Assembly: GCF_000418325.1 (NCBI RefSeq)
Contig: NC_021658.1
Coordinates: forward strand, 6,125,501-6,189,500
Origin: Sorangium cellulosum So0157-2
GTDB taxonomy: Bacteria; Myxococcota_A; Polyangia; Polyangiales; Polyangiaceae
Length of the DNA stretch: 64,000 nucleotides
Direction of reading: 5' to 3'
Part shown: one piece after another, positions 8,021 to 21,035 of the stretch
Position numbering within the stretch: position 1 is the stretch's first letter
Layout: the number at the start of each line of letters is the position of its first letter
Translations under genes and position numbers: made by a program
Notes under the pieces: model-generated
Told to the model about the DNA's origin: nothing
The model's input: only the letters and a program-made list of their open reading frames with translations
The model's database searches: none

Positions 8021-9559
8021 ATGAAGACGCGGATGAAGGCGGGCATCGTGAGCTCGGTGTTTCTGCTCCTGGGCTGCGCGGAGCTCGACCGGGCGCCGGA
8101 CGAGCGCGTCGCCGTCGCGGAGAGCAGCGTGAACGGCCCCGCCTTCCGCTTCATCGAGGGTGGGCCCGTGCCCTACGTGCTCGGCTACACGCCCGAGACC
8201 GGGCAGATCCTCGGCGGCGCCCACCAGCTGCTCATCCCAACGACCGGCGGCCGCGAGGCGATCGACGGCGCCAACCTGCCCTCGCACCTGCACCCCGAGC
8301 TCCAGGGCGCCCGGCTCCGGCTCGACACGACGCTGCTGCAAGGCGAGGCGCAGACGACCGCGTTCCCGTCGAACTGGTGGCCTCAGCGGCAGAACGGCAT
8401 CGCCGACCGCTGGAACTCGATGTTCAAGAACTACTCCGATCGGACCTCCGACCCGGACAACCTCTCTCCCGTCGAGAAATACGACGTTCTCTTCCACCCG
8501 GGACAGATGGAGTCGCTCGCGAGCATCGCCACGTGGAGCGCGGACGACCTCAGGAGGCCCCCGTACCTGCGCAACCCGCCCTACATCCAGCCGGCGGTGG
8601 TCGTGGCCGGTCCGGCGACGCGCTGGGAGCTGCAGCATCACGGGCTCTACCAGGGGATCTATCCGGAGTACTGGTGGGGGCACTGCAACGGGTGGTCGGC
8701 GTACGTCGCCGCCGAGGGCGCCGGGCCGCGCCGCGACGTCCGGGTGAAGCTCGTCGACTCCAAGGTGACCGAGTGCGCCGCGGCGGAGACCGGGTGCGTC
8801 CTGTTCCGCATGGCGGACATCGAGGCGCTCATGAGCGAGGTCTACTTCAGCGACGCGGTGACCTTCTCGGGGCGCCGCTGCGAGACGCGGGCGGATCGGA
8901 CGGCGCGCGACATCTACGGCAGGCCGCTCGACCCCGCCTGCCGCGACCTCAACCCCGCCACGATGCACGTCGCCATGACCGGGCTGCTCGGGGTCGGCGC
9001 GAAGCCGCTCTCCGGCGAGTCGACCCAGAAGCAGCGGCTCATGTTCATCGTCGACCACACCTGGGACGCGGAGGTGTGGAGCTTCCCGGTGAAACAGTTC
9101 TCGATCGACACCATCGAGGAGATCGGCCCGCAAGACGCCGCGCGGCTCCTGTGCGGCGGCGCCTACATGGGCGCCGACTGTTACAACTACCGGATGAACC
9201 CGGCCGCGAGGCGCTTCGTCCGCGTGGCCGCGCGCTTCTGGATGATCTCCGATTCGGTCACCGGCGAGACGCTGCTCCTCCCGCCCGCCCAGCGCGACGT
9301 CCCGCTCTCCGTCTCGGAGCTGCACTATGTGCTCGAGCTCGACAGCGATCTCACGATCCTCGGGGGGGAGTGGATCAAGAACCCGTCGATCGTCAACGGG
9401 ATCAACGGCAAGGAGCTCCACCCCGACTACGCGTGGATGCCCGTCCGGGCCCAGGGTACCGGCGAGGACAGCGACGATCTCGGGGGCGCCGAGGACAACC
9501 CCTACGTCTCGTACGCGAAGGTCAAGGCGCTGCTCGCGCTCGCGCAGCGCGGCGGCTGA
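8021..9559 (+). CDS. Transglutaminase-elicitor-like lipoprotein
   Basis: ATG 8021 follows a GGGGGGAT site and gives 512 residues; the 39 codons before it read as non-coding. The signal peptide ends in lipobox FLLLGC (Cys19). The diagnostic segment is YWWGHCNGWSAYVAAE with Cys222, then MFIVDHTWDAEVWSFPV with His346. This matches the Cys...His arrangement of the transglutaminase elicitor family (known from Phytophthora M81-type proteins, with bacterial relatives). The predicted activity is protein crosslinking or a related thiol acyl transfer at the cell surface. It starts 117 bp after the sugar transferase on the same strand. Family call is from the motif; substrate is unknown. Confidence 0.72.
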   Translation: MKTRMKAGIVSSVFLLLGCAELDRAPDERVAVAESSVNGPAFRFIEGGPVPYVLGYTPETGQILGGAHQLLIPTTGGREAIDGANLPSHLHPELQGARLRLDTTLLQGEAQTTAFPSNWWPQRQNGIADRWNSMFKNYSDRTSDPDNLSPVEKYDVLFHPGQMESLASIATWSADDLRRPPYLRNPPYIQPAVVVAGPATRWELQHHGLYQGIYPEYWWGHCNGWSAYVAAEGAGPRRDVRVKLVDSKVTECAAAETGCVLFRMADIEALMSEVYFSDAVTFSGRRCETRADRTARDIYGRPLDPACRDLNPATMHVAMTGLLGVGAKPLSGESTQKQRLMFIVDHTWDAEVWSFPVKQFSIDTIEEIGPQDAARLLCGGAYMGADCYNYRMNPAARRFVRVAARFWMISDSVTGETLLLPPAQRDVPLSVSELHYVLELDSDLTILGGEWIKNPSIVNGINGKELHPDYAWMPVRAQGTGEDSDDLGGAEDNPYVSYAKVKALLALAQRGG

Positions 9560-9586
9560 GGGGCGCGGCCGCCGCCCGCGCCACGC

Positions 9587-10297
9587 TCAGAGCACCCGGG
9601 AGATGTCGAGGATCTGCCGGCCGCCCTGCGGGGGCGTCACGAAGAGCTGCAGCGCGATCTCGAAGCGCGGCCCCTGGAAATAGCCGATCCGGATCCGGTG
9701 CTTCCCCGGCTCCAGCATCACCGCGCCCTGCGCGCTCTGCGGCTCGTGCCGGCCGTCGTTCTCGACCACCACCCGGTCATCGATGAAGAGCCTGGCGCCG
9801 TCGTCGGAGAGCAGCTCGAACTGGTGCGCTCCGCTGCGCGAGGTCACGAACTCTCCCTCATACGAGATCTGGAACCACTCGTTGCGTCCGCCGGGCACGC
9901 CCGGGAAGCCGCTCTGCCAGGACCGCGGCGAGATATCGAGCCGCGGCGTGTAGAGGACCGCGACCGGGCTCAGCGAGGCGGTGTTCAGGAGGTGCGACGT
10001 GCCGTTCGGCACGAAGTACACGAGGCCGCGCAGCGCGTTCACCCCCGCGGTCTCGGGCCCGCCGAAGTCCGTCGCCTGCCCGACCACGACGACCCCCGGC
10101 GGCGCGGCGGGCACCGCGTCGATCGTGACCACCGCGCCGCTCACGAAGACCGGCCCGGCCCGCGGCGGCTCCGCCTGCGTCGTCACGGCGCAGCGCCCGA
10201 CGAGCACCGCGGCGCCCAGGGTGCCCACCACGGCGCACGCCGCCGCGGCCTTCACCGTGACGGACGTCGCCCTCCACCAGAGTAGAAATCGACTCAT
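9587..10297 (-). CDS. Membrane-anchored PA14-domain protein
   Basis: The protein has 236 residues. One transmembrane helix (about residues 14-36) is followed by a short linker and a PA14 domain (about 120-230). This shows FELLSDDGARLFIDDRVVVE, a DGRHEP turn and MLEPGKHRIRIGYFQG, the usual PA14 core. PA14 domains bind carbohydrate in adhesins, glycosidases and toxins, so this is probably a periplasmic or surface sugar-binding protein. The start has GGAG 6 nt upstream. It is convergent with the lipoprotein at 8021 and divergent from the hybrid kinase. Confidence 0.8.
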   Translation of the reverse strand: MSRFLLWWRATSVTVKAAAACAVVGTLGAAVLVGRCAVTTQAEPPRAGPVFVSGAVVTIDAVPAAPPGVVVVGQATDFGGPETAGVNALRGLVYFVPNGTSHLLNTASLSPVAVLYTPRLDISPRSWQSGFPGVPGGRNEWFQISYEGEFVTSRSGAHQFELLSDDGARLFIDDRVVVENDGRHEPQSAQGAVMLEPGKHRIRIGYFQGPRFEIALQLFVTPPQGGRQILDISRVL

Positions 10298-10550
10298 GAA
10301 GCGCTCCGTGTCTCCGCGGCCGGTCCGGCCGCTCGGCGGCTATGCACGCGGAGATGATGCGATTTGTCAAGGGCAAGCGTCGCACTCGCGCCCGCGGAAA
10401 TGGCGTGTGACGACCGAGGCACGAGCGCGTCCACGAGGTGGCATACGTGGAGATGGCGGTCGGGTAGATCCTTATGGCGCTCCCGGCCGCGCTTCGCGCC
10501 GACGTTCGCTGGCTGTTGTCCCAGACGTGTACTAAGCGTCGGAGGCTTTG

Positions 10551-14963
<4,413 letters not shown>

Positions 14964-15149
14964 GGGCAGGGCCTACGGCGCGGGCAGGGCCGCAGCGCGG
15001 TGAGGCAGCGCGGCGAGCGCAGGGCCTGCAGCGCAGCGGTGTCCCAGCCTGTGACAGGCGCCCGGCCAGGTCGACGGGCTCGACAGGCTGTCGAGCGGCC
15101 CCTGGAGAAGGGGGCCTGACGGCCAGGCATCGAGGATTCCGAGCAGTGC

Positions 15150-15226
<77 letters not shown>

Positions 15227-15269
15227 AGACTGACATCATCACAGCTCGCCCAGGCCCTTGACCCAGGAG

Positions 15270-15341
15270 TGGGCGGGACAGGGGTCGAACCTGCGACCAT
15301 CGGCTTGTAAGGCCGACGCTCTGCCGCTGAGCTACCCGCCC
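15270..15341 (-). tRNA. tRNA-Val (anticodon TAC)
   Basis: On the minus strand, acceptor arm GGGCGGG pairs with CCCGCCC, the D-arm reads TAGCTCAGC, the anticodon loop is CTTACAA (anticodon TAC) and the T-arm GGTTCGACC. No CCA is encoded (the genome reads CTC after the discriminator A). It lies upstream of tRNA-Asp, 43 bp away, so the two are probably co-transcribed. Confidence 0.93.
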
Positions 15342-15707
15342 CGTCGGAGAGGTGCGCGACTCTACTCGCCGAGCTGGTTCCGTCAAGATCTATTTTCGGA
15401 CGGCCTCCGTCCCTGGCCGATCTGGCCGGGGTTTTCCGCCTGGGGCTGCGCGTCACGCGCGTGCCCTGCGCGTGGCGCGCTCTTCACGCCGCGCTCGCCG
15501 ATGGCGGACGCCCTCCGCTGCGTCCCGCCACGCCGCGCGCGGCGACGTCGCGATCGCACCGGACGGACCGGCGGGCAGAGCCGTTGGCCGGGCTCACGCG
15601 GCCGTCTCATCGCTACACTTCTAGCGTAAAATTCCTGGGTATCCGCGCTACGCTGTGCGTCAGCGGCGGTGGCCGCGACCATGTGTGGTGGGAGGAGACA
15701 GCAACGT
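15342..15707. other. Intergenic region between the tRNA pair and the ligase operon
   Basis: I see no gene. TACACT near 15611 and the AT-rich stretch GCGTAAAATT about 10 bp later form the only promoter-like island, about 95 bp before the ATP-grasp gene. A GGGAGGAGA ribosome-binding site sits just before the start. Confidence 0.4.
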
Positions 15708-16691
15708 ATGGCGGAGAAAATCGGCATCCTCGTCGGCTGGGAGCAGTCGTTCCCGCAGGCCTTCCTCGAGAGGTGCAACAAGGTGCCGGGCGTCCGTGCG
15801 GAGATCGCGAAGCTCGGCGGGACGCCCGAGCGCTTCGAGAGCCCGTACCGGGTGCTCATCGACCGGATCAGCCAGGAGGTGAAGCACTACCGCTTCCACC
15901 TCAAGGCGGCGGCGCTCGGCGGGGCGTTCGTGATCAACGACCCGTTCTGGTGGAGCGCGGACGACAAGTTCTTCGGCTACTCGCTCGCGTCGCAGATCGG
16001 GATCGCCACGCCGCGCACCGTCATGCTGCCCCAGCGCGACTACATCCCGGCCATCGTCAAGGAGCGCAGCCTCCGCAACCTCGAGTACCCGCTCAACTGG
16101 GAGGCGATCATCGACTACGTGCGCTTCCCGGCCATCCTCAAGCCCGCGGACGGCGGCGGCTGGAAGGACGTGTCGGTGGTGCGCACCCAGGAGGAGCTGC
16201 TCGCCGCCTACAACGCCTCCGGGCAGAACGTCATGACCCTGCAGGAGTTCATCGACTTCGACGACTACGTCCGCTGCATCTGCGTCGGCAAGGATCGCAT
16301 CCTCCCGATCCAGTACGACCCTAAGGCGATTGGCCCGACCGGGCTCCGCGGCTGCTACGTGCAGCACGACGACGAGCGGTGGCTCCCGAAGGCGCTCCAC
16401 GATCGCATCGTCGAGGACGCGATCAAGATCAACAGGGCGCTCGGCTACGACATGAACTCGGTCGAGTTCGCGATCCGCGACGGGGTGCCGTACGCGATCG
16501 ACTTCACGAACCCGGCGCCCGACATGCACATCGAGCACCTCAGGGAGCGCTACTTCAACATCGCGGTCGACTGGATGGTCGCGTACGCCGTGGAGTGCGC
16601 GCGCGGCGAGCGGCGGACGCGCGACGGCTACGCCTGGTCGAGGCTCGTGCGGCCTTCCGTGCAGAAGGTCCGGCTCGGGGCCTCGTCGTGA
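15708..16691 (+). CDS. ATP-grasp ligase family protein
   Basis: ATG 15708 (MAEKIGILVGWEQSFPQAFL) follows GGGAGGAGA; 327 residues. After an N-terminal pre-ATP-grasp part (about 1-100) comes LNWEAIIDYVRFPAILKPADGGGWKDVSVV, a phosphate- and lysine-containing ATP-grasp loop, then VMTLQEFIDFDDYVRC, and at the end MNSVEFAIRDGVPYAIDFTNPAPD, with the acidic/Asn metal-binding residues. ATP-grasp enzymes join a carboxylate to an amine through an acyl phosphate. The gene overlaps the next one by 4 nt (GTGA), so the two are translationally coupled and probably act in one pathway. The product is not known. Confidence 0.85.
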   Translation: MAEKIGILVGWEQSFPQAFLERCNKVPGVRAEIAKLGGTPERFESPYRVLIDRISQEVKHYRFHLKAAALGGAFVINDPFWWSADDKFFGYSLASQIGIATPRTVMLPQRDYIPAIVKERSLRNLEYPLNWEAIIDYVRFPAILKPADGGGWKDVSVVRTQEELLAAYNASGQNVMTLQEFIDFDDYVRCICVGKDRILPIQYDPKAIGPTGLRGCYVQHDDERWLPKALHDRIVEDAIKINRALGYDMNSVEFAIRDGVPYAIDFTNPAPDMHIEHLRERYFNIAVDWMVAYAVECARGERRTRDGYAWSRLVRPSVQKVRLGASS

Positions 16692-17815
16692 CCGCGGCCC
16701 TGGGGCTGCTCGACGGCCAGTTCACGCTGGGCATCGAGGAGGAGTTCCAGATCGTCGACGCCGAGACGCGCGAGCTCCGGTCGTACGTGAGCCAGCTGCT
16801 CGAGGGGGGGCAGGGCCACAAGCTCCTGCGCGAGCGGGTCCGCGCGGAGATGCACCAGTCCGTCGTCGAGACGGGCACCGGCGTCTGCCGGGATATCCGG
16901 CAGGCGAGGGAAGAGCTGGCCGAGCTGCGCGGCAGCCTCAGGGCGCTCGCGCGGCAAGGCGGGATGCGCATCGTCGCGGCGGGGACGCACCCGTTCAGCG
17001 ACTGGAAGAAGCAGGAGATCACCGACGGCGAGCGCTACCGGGGCATCGTGGAGGACCTGCAGGACGTCGCCCGGGCGAACCTCATCTTCGGGCTGCACGT
17101 GCACGTGGGCGTCAAGGACCGCGAGGTGGCGATGGCCCTGGCGAACCAGGTCCGCTACTTCCTCCCGCACATCCTCGCGCTGTCGACGAGCTCGCCGTTC
17201 TGGCTCGGCCGCTCCTCGGGCCTGAAGAGCACGCGCAGCGAGATCTTCAAGCGCTTCCCGCGCACCGGCATCCCGGGGCGCTTCGAGTCGTACGGCCATT
17301 TCCAGCGCTTCGTCGACCTGCTCGTGAAGACGGGCTGCATCGACAACGCGAAGAAGATCTGGTGGGACGTGCGCGCCCACCCGTTCTTCGACACGGTCGA
17401 GGTGCGGATCTGCGACATGACGACGCGCCTCGACGACACCGTGGCGCTGGCGGCGCTCATCCAGGCCGTCATGGGCAAGCTCTACCTGCTCTACCGGCGC
17501 AACCTCGGGTTCCGCGAGTACCGGCAGGAGCTCATCGAGGAGAACAAGTGGCGCGCGGTGCGCTACGGCATCGACGGGCAGCTCATCGACTTCGGCAAGC
17601 AGGAGCAGGTCCCCGTCCGCCTCCTCGTCGGCGAGCTGCTCGAGTTCGTGCAGGAGTCGGCGGAGATCTTCGGATCGCAAGGCGAGCTCGAGCGGATCCG
17701 GGCGATCCTCGACGAGGGGACGAGCGCCGATCGCCAGCTCGCGGTCTACGCCCGGACGCAGAGCTTCGAGGCCGTCGTCGACGACCTGATCGAGCAGTCG
17801 AACCTCGGCCTGTAG
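16688..17815 (+). CDS. ybdK: YbdK-type carboxylate-amine ligase (glutamate-cysteine ligase family 2)
   Basis: The start is GTG 16688, inside the stop of the ATP-grasp gene; 375 residues, near the family's usual 370-380. It opens with FTLGIEEEFQIVDAETREL, the GCS2 signature with catalytic Glu residues. It continues with RAEMHQSVVETGTGVC, GLHVHVGVKDREVAM (metal and substrate residues), and ENKWRAVRYGIDGQLIDF near the C-terminus. Family members form gamma-glutamyl or related amide bonds with ATP; E. coli YbdK has weak glutamate-cysteine ligase activity. Pairing with an ATP-grasp gene suggests stepwise synthesis of a small peptide-like compound, by inference. Confidence 0.92.
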   Translation: MTAALGLLDGQFTLGIEEEFQIVDAETRELRSYVSQLLEGGQGHKLLRERVRAEMHQSVVETGTGVCRDIRQAREELAELRGSLRALARQGGMRIVAAGTHPFSDWKKQEITDGERYRGIVEDLQDVARANLIFGLHVHVGVKDREVAMALANQVRYFLPHILALSTSSPFWLGRSSGLKSTRSEIFKRFPRTGIPGRFESYGHFQRFVDLLVKTGCIDNAKKIWWDVRAHPFFDTVEVRICDMTTRLDDTVALAALIQAVMGKLYLLYRRNLGFREYRQELIEENKWRAVRYGIDGQLIDFGKQEQVPVRLLVGELLEFVQESAEIFGSQGELERIRAILDEGTSADRQLAVYARTQSFEAVVDDLIEQSNLGL

Positions 17816-17892
17816 GCCCGGGCGCCGGGCGGCGGGGATCGCTCGCGGCGCGGGAGGGCGCCGTGAGGTCCTCTCGGTCCGGTCGCGGGGGC

Positions 17893-17982
17893 CTCGGGGC
17901 GGGCTCGCGCCTCGGGGCGGGCTCGCGCCTCGGGGCGGGCTCGCGCCTCGGGGCGGGCTCGCGCCTCGGGGCGGGCTCGCCG
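17893..17982. repeat. 18-bp tandem repeat, five copies
   Basis: Five head-to-tail copies of CTCGGGGCGGGCTCGCGC lie between the YbdK gene and the next lipoprotein; the last copy differs only in its final bases. Each unit carries two G-runs of three or more on the plus strand, so G-rich secondary structure is possible. It looks intergenic: the reading frame through it is open but has no start signal. Confidence 0.85.
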
Positions 17983-18045
17983 CGGCGCCGACCGCCGCCG
18001 CCGCGGGCCTCCCGGCGAGAATTTCTGCTCGCGCGCCGGCTCTGC

Positions 18046-18051
18046 TACCGT
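18046..18051 (+). promoter_or_regulatory. Candidate -10 element TACCGT, 6 nt before GTG
   Basis: TGCTACCGT ends 6 nt before the GTG at 18058, and no Shine-Dalgarno sequence is present. A transcript would begin at or beside the start codon. The layout matches that at 22756, 26673, 32095 and 48187. Confidence 0.4.
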
Positions 18052-18057
18052 GCGGCC

Positions 18058-18870
18058 GTGGGAATCGCTCCGCGCCGCTCTGCGTTCGCTCTCTCGGTGG
18101 GCTGCCTGGTCGCGCTGTCTGTCGCCGTGGGCGCCGCGGGCGCCGCGGGCTGCGCGTCGACCGAGTACGTCAACGAAGGTCCGGGGCAGCCGACGCCGCG
18201 GGCCTCCGGCACGCTGCCCCCCGGCTCGGTGGGCGTCTGCAAGCAGCCGGAGACGAAGCGGCCGCCCATCGTGAGCGAGGAGCTCTGGGCCCACGCGAAG
18301 CCGTGCACGCCGCGCACGCCCGCCTCGTACATCCGCCTCGGCTACGCGAAGGACGGCGCGGCGGGCGCCGATCCCGAGGCGGAGCAGCTGGCCGAGCGGG
18401 TGCTCGCGGCGCTCGCCGAGGGGCCGAAGCCCGACGGCGGCAACAACCAGGTCACGGGCGCGATCCGCGCCGTGCGGGCCTACGCGGCGAGGAAGGACGA
18501 GCTGCGCGCCCGCGTCGTGAGGGAGTCGGCCACCGGGCAGACATGCGACGTGACCTACCTGCTCAACACGATGTCCGCCGCGCGGAGCAAGCTGTCCGGG
18601 GGCGAGGCGTGCACCGCGGAGGTGTTCGACCCGGAGACGCGCGCCGACGCGTGCCTCTTCGACACGAAGCGGCCCGAGGGGCTGTGGCTCTCGAGCGGCT
18701 GGTCGTGCATGACGTTCACCGGCGCGCTCGGGAACGAGGCGTCCTGCCATCAGATCTGCGGTTACGACGATTACTGTGCGCGGCAGGTGTACTGCGCGGC
18801 CGGCGACGTCAACCTCCTGCTCTGCACCCTCGGCGTCTGCCTGCCGGAGCCGTCCGCCGGCATCAAGTGA
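18058..18870 (+). CDS. Secreted lipoprotein of unknown function
   Basis: GTG 18058 gives 270 residues. The N-terminal arm is followed by a hydrophobic core and lipobox AAGC (Cys32). The mature part is Cys-rich, especially near the end (SCHQICGYDDYCARQVYCA, then LLCTLGVC), suggesting several disulfides in the periplasm or at the surface. No known domain is recognised. The chosen start has no ribosome-binding site but lies 6 nt after a -10-like hexamer. It is convergent with the Ser/Thr kinase gene. Confidence 0.75.
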   Translation: MGIAPRRSAFALSVGCLVALSVAVGAAGAAGCASTEYVNEGPGQPTPRASGTLPPGSVGVCKQPETKRPPIVSEELWAHAKPCTPRTPASYIRLGYAKDGAAGADPEAEQLAERVLAALAEGPKPDGGNNQVTGAIRAVRAYAARKDELRARVVRESATGQTCDVTYLLNTMSAARSKLSGGEACTAEVFDPETRADACLFDTKRPEGLWLSSGWSCMTFTGALGNEASCHQICGYDDYCARQVYCAAGDVNLLLCTLGVCLPEPSAGIK

Positions 18871-18927
18871 CCGCGGCCGGCGCGCGCTGACCGCGCGGCG
18901 CGAGGCCGGCGCGGCCGAGCGCTGGCG

Positions 18928-20352
18928 CTAGTCGGCGAGGAGGGCGCTCAGCCGCTCGAGCAAGCCGCGGAGCAGCTCGCGCGCGCTGCGCAGGAGCGAG
19001 CGCCCGTCGCGCAGGAGATCGTGCACCTCGCCGGGGACGGGCAGGATGCCCGCGCGGGCGGCGAGCGCCGCGCCCGTGAGGAGCAGCAGGACCAGGAGCA
19101 GGGCCAGGGAGATGCGGCGGCGCCACCTCCGCCGGGCGCGTGGCGCCGGGGTGACCAGGGCCGGAGGCGCGGACGCGACCGGCAGCGCGAGGCTCGCGGG
19201 CGGCGACTGGGACGAGGACTTCGGGGGAGGCTCCTCGAGGGAGACGGGCAGGATGCCCGCGAAGGTGGCGGGGAGGGGCGTGTTCCCGGCGGGCGCCTGC
19301 TTGCGCCGGTCGCCCCTGATCGAGGACGCGGTGCGGCCTTCCCCCCGCGCCGACATGCGGCTGTCCGCGAGCTGGATCGCGGTCGCGAGCTTCTTCCGGC
19401 GCTCGGCCACGATGTCCCCGAGCGTCTCGCGGACGAAGCGGCCGACGTCGCCGTCCGTCACCGGGGTGCCGATCGCGATCGCGATCTGGTCGAGCGTGCG
19501 CTGGAACGACGCGCAGTCGTTCCAGCGGTCCGCCGGATCCTTGGCCAGCGCGCGCTCGATGGCGACCGCGAGGTCGAACGGGACGTCGGGCACGAGCTCC
19601 CGGAGGGGGACCGGGGCGAACCGCAGGATGTTCTCCATGGTCTTGGCGTCGCTGCGGCCGCGGAACGGGTGGTAGCCGCTCAGGGTCGTGTAGAGGAGGA
19701 CGCCGAGCGAGAAGATGTCGGAGCGGCGATCGACCTTGCCCGAGGTGAGCTGCTCCGGAGAAAGGTACGGTATCTTGCCCTTGAGCTGGCCGACGACGCG
19801 CGTCTCGTGCAGCCGGCCCGTGGCCTTGGCCACGCCGAAATCGACGATTTTTACGATGCCGTCGTACGACACCATGACGTTCTGCGGCGAGATGTCGCGG
19901 TGCACGAGGTCGACGAGCTTCCCCTCGTCGTCACGGAGCTCGTGCGCGGCGTGGAGGCCGGCGCAGATGCTCGAGGCGATGCGCAGGAGGATCGGCAGGG
20001 GGACGCCGCCGGTCGATCGGACCTGCTTGTTGAGCGTGGAGATGGTGTCGCCGTCGACCCACTCCATGACGATGTAGAGGACGCCGTTCTCGTCGCCGAG
20101 CTCGACGATCTCGACCGCGTGGGGGTGCCGGATGCGGGACGCGAGGCGCGCCTCGTCGAGGAACATCGCCTCGAAGGCCGGGTCGTTGCCGATCTCCGGC
20201 AGCATCGTCTTGATCGCGACGATCTTCTGGAAGCCGCGGGAGCCCACGAGGCGCGCCGCCCAGACGGCCGCCATCCCTCCACGGGCGACCGGCATGAGGA
20301 TCTCGTAGCGGCCCAGCGTGTCTCCAGGCTTGAGGTCCGACAAGATCTGCAC
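18928..20352 (-). CDS. Hanks-type Ser/Thr protein kinase with C-terminal membrane anchor
   Basis: GTG 20352 follows AGAGGA by 7 nt; 474 residues. The kinase domain (about 15-290) has the Gly loop VARGGMAAVW, ATP-binding Lys48 in VAIKTM, catalytic HRDISPQN (151-158), DFG (171-173) and IPYLSPEQ. After a Pro/Ser-rich linker (about 330-410), an Arg-rich stretch precedes one transmembrane helix (about 416-438) and a short tail. The kinase therefore faces the cytoplasm and carries no obvious external sensor domain. HRDIS in place of HRDLK is common in myxobacterial kinases. Targets cannot be deduced. Confidence 0.94.
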   Translation of the reverse strand: MQILSDLKPGDTLGRYEILMPVARGGMAAVWAARLVGSRGFQKIVAIKTMLPEIGNDPAFEAMFLDEARLASRIRHPHAVEIVELGDENGVLYIVMEWVDGDTISTLNKQVRSTGGVPLPILLRIASSICAGLHAAHELRDDEGKLVDLVHRDISPQNVMVSYDGIVKIVDFGVAKATGRLHETRVVGQLKGKIPYLSPEQLTSGKVDRRSDIFSLGVLLYTTLSGYHPFRGRSDAKTMENILRFAPVPLRELVPDVPFDLAVAIERALAKDPADRWNDCASFQRTLDQIAIAIGTPVTDGDVGRFVRETLGDIVAERRKKLATAIQLADSRMSARGEGRTASSIRGDRRKQAPAGNTPLPATFAGILPVSLEEPPPKSSSQSPPASLALPVASAPPALVTPAPRARRRWRRRISLALLLVLLLLTGAALAARAGILPVPGEVHDLLRDGRSLLRSARELLRGLLERLSALLAD

Positions 20353-21035
20353 GCGGTGGTCCTAGAGGGGGAGGCGGAGTTGAGAAGGGTGGGGCTCGAG
20401 TGCCGCCGTTACGTTCGTGGAGGCACGCAGCCTCGACGTCTGCCGGAGCGACGCAGCGCCATCGCGCTCGCACGTCACGAAGGAGGTCCCGCGAAGCCAG
20501 GGTGCCACGAAGGGGACACGGACCTCAAGTTCGGGCGCGACGGCGGCCGAGAGGAATGATCTCATCGGCTTCCGGGCCGAAGCTCTCGTACCGGATCGGC
20601 GCCGCGGCCTTGCCGATGACCGCGGCGATTCACTCCGGGAACTGCGGCCGCGGTGCCCGGTGACGGCGCGCTCGGCGCGCGGCGGCTTGACATTTCTCAG
20701 CGACGTACCGGCCGCAGCCCTCCTCGGCGCGGCCGGCGGCGCAGCGCGCGGCGCCCGGCGCGCAGGAGCGCGGGCGCGGAGCGGGCGTGAGGCGGCCGCG
20801 CGGAGCGGCGGCGGCAGGGGCGCGGCGCGAGGTCGGCACATCGCAGCAGATACTACGCGAGCACGGTCGGGCAGGAAGAATGCAGCGGGCGCTGCTGGGG
20901 CGATCGATGGGCGCCTGCAAGAGAACGGGACCGGGCGAAAAGGAATGATTCGTAGCGAAGAGTGCGCCAGATCGGGCTGGAGACGCGGGCGCGAGAGTCG
21001 TGGTACAGGGGAGCGACCTGCTCGACGAGGCCTCT
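20353..21035. other. Divergent intergenic region, 683 bp
   Basis: It separates the kinase (-) from the disordered protein (+). Open frames in it are Arg/Ala-rich and lack ribosome-binding sites, so I do not call a gene. TTGACA occurs at about 20687, but no matching -10 is found 16-18 bp downstream. Confidence 0.5.

Noticed and set aside
20362..20841. Minus-strand open frame of 159 residues before the Ser/Thr kinase
   Set aside because: Low-complexity Arg/Ala/Pro composition, no ribosome-binding site, no plausible fold.
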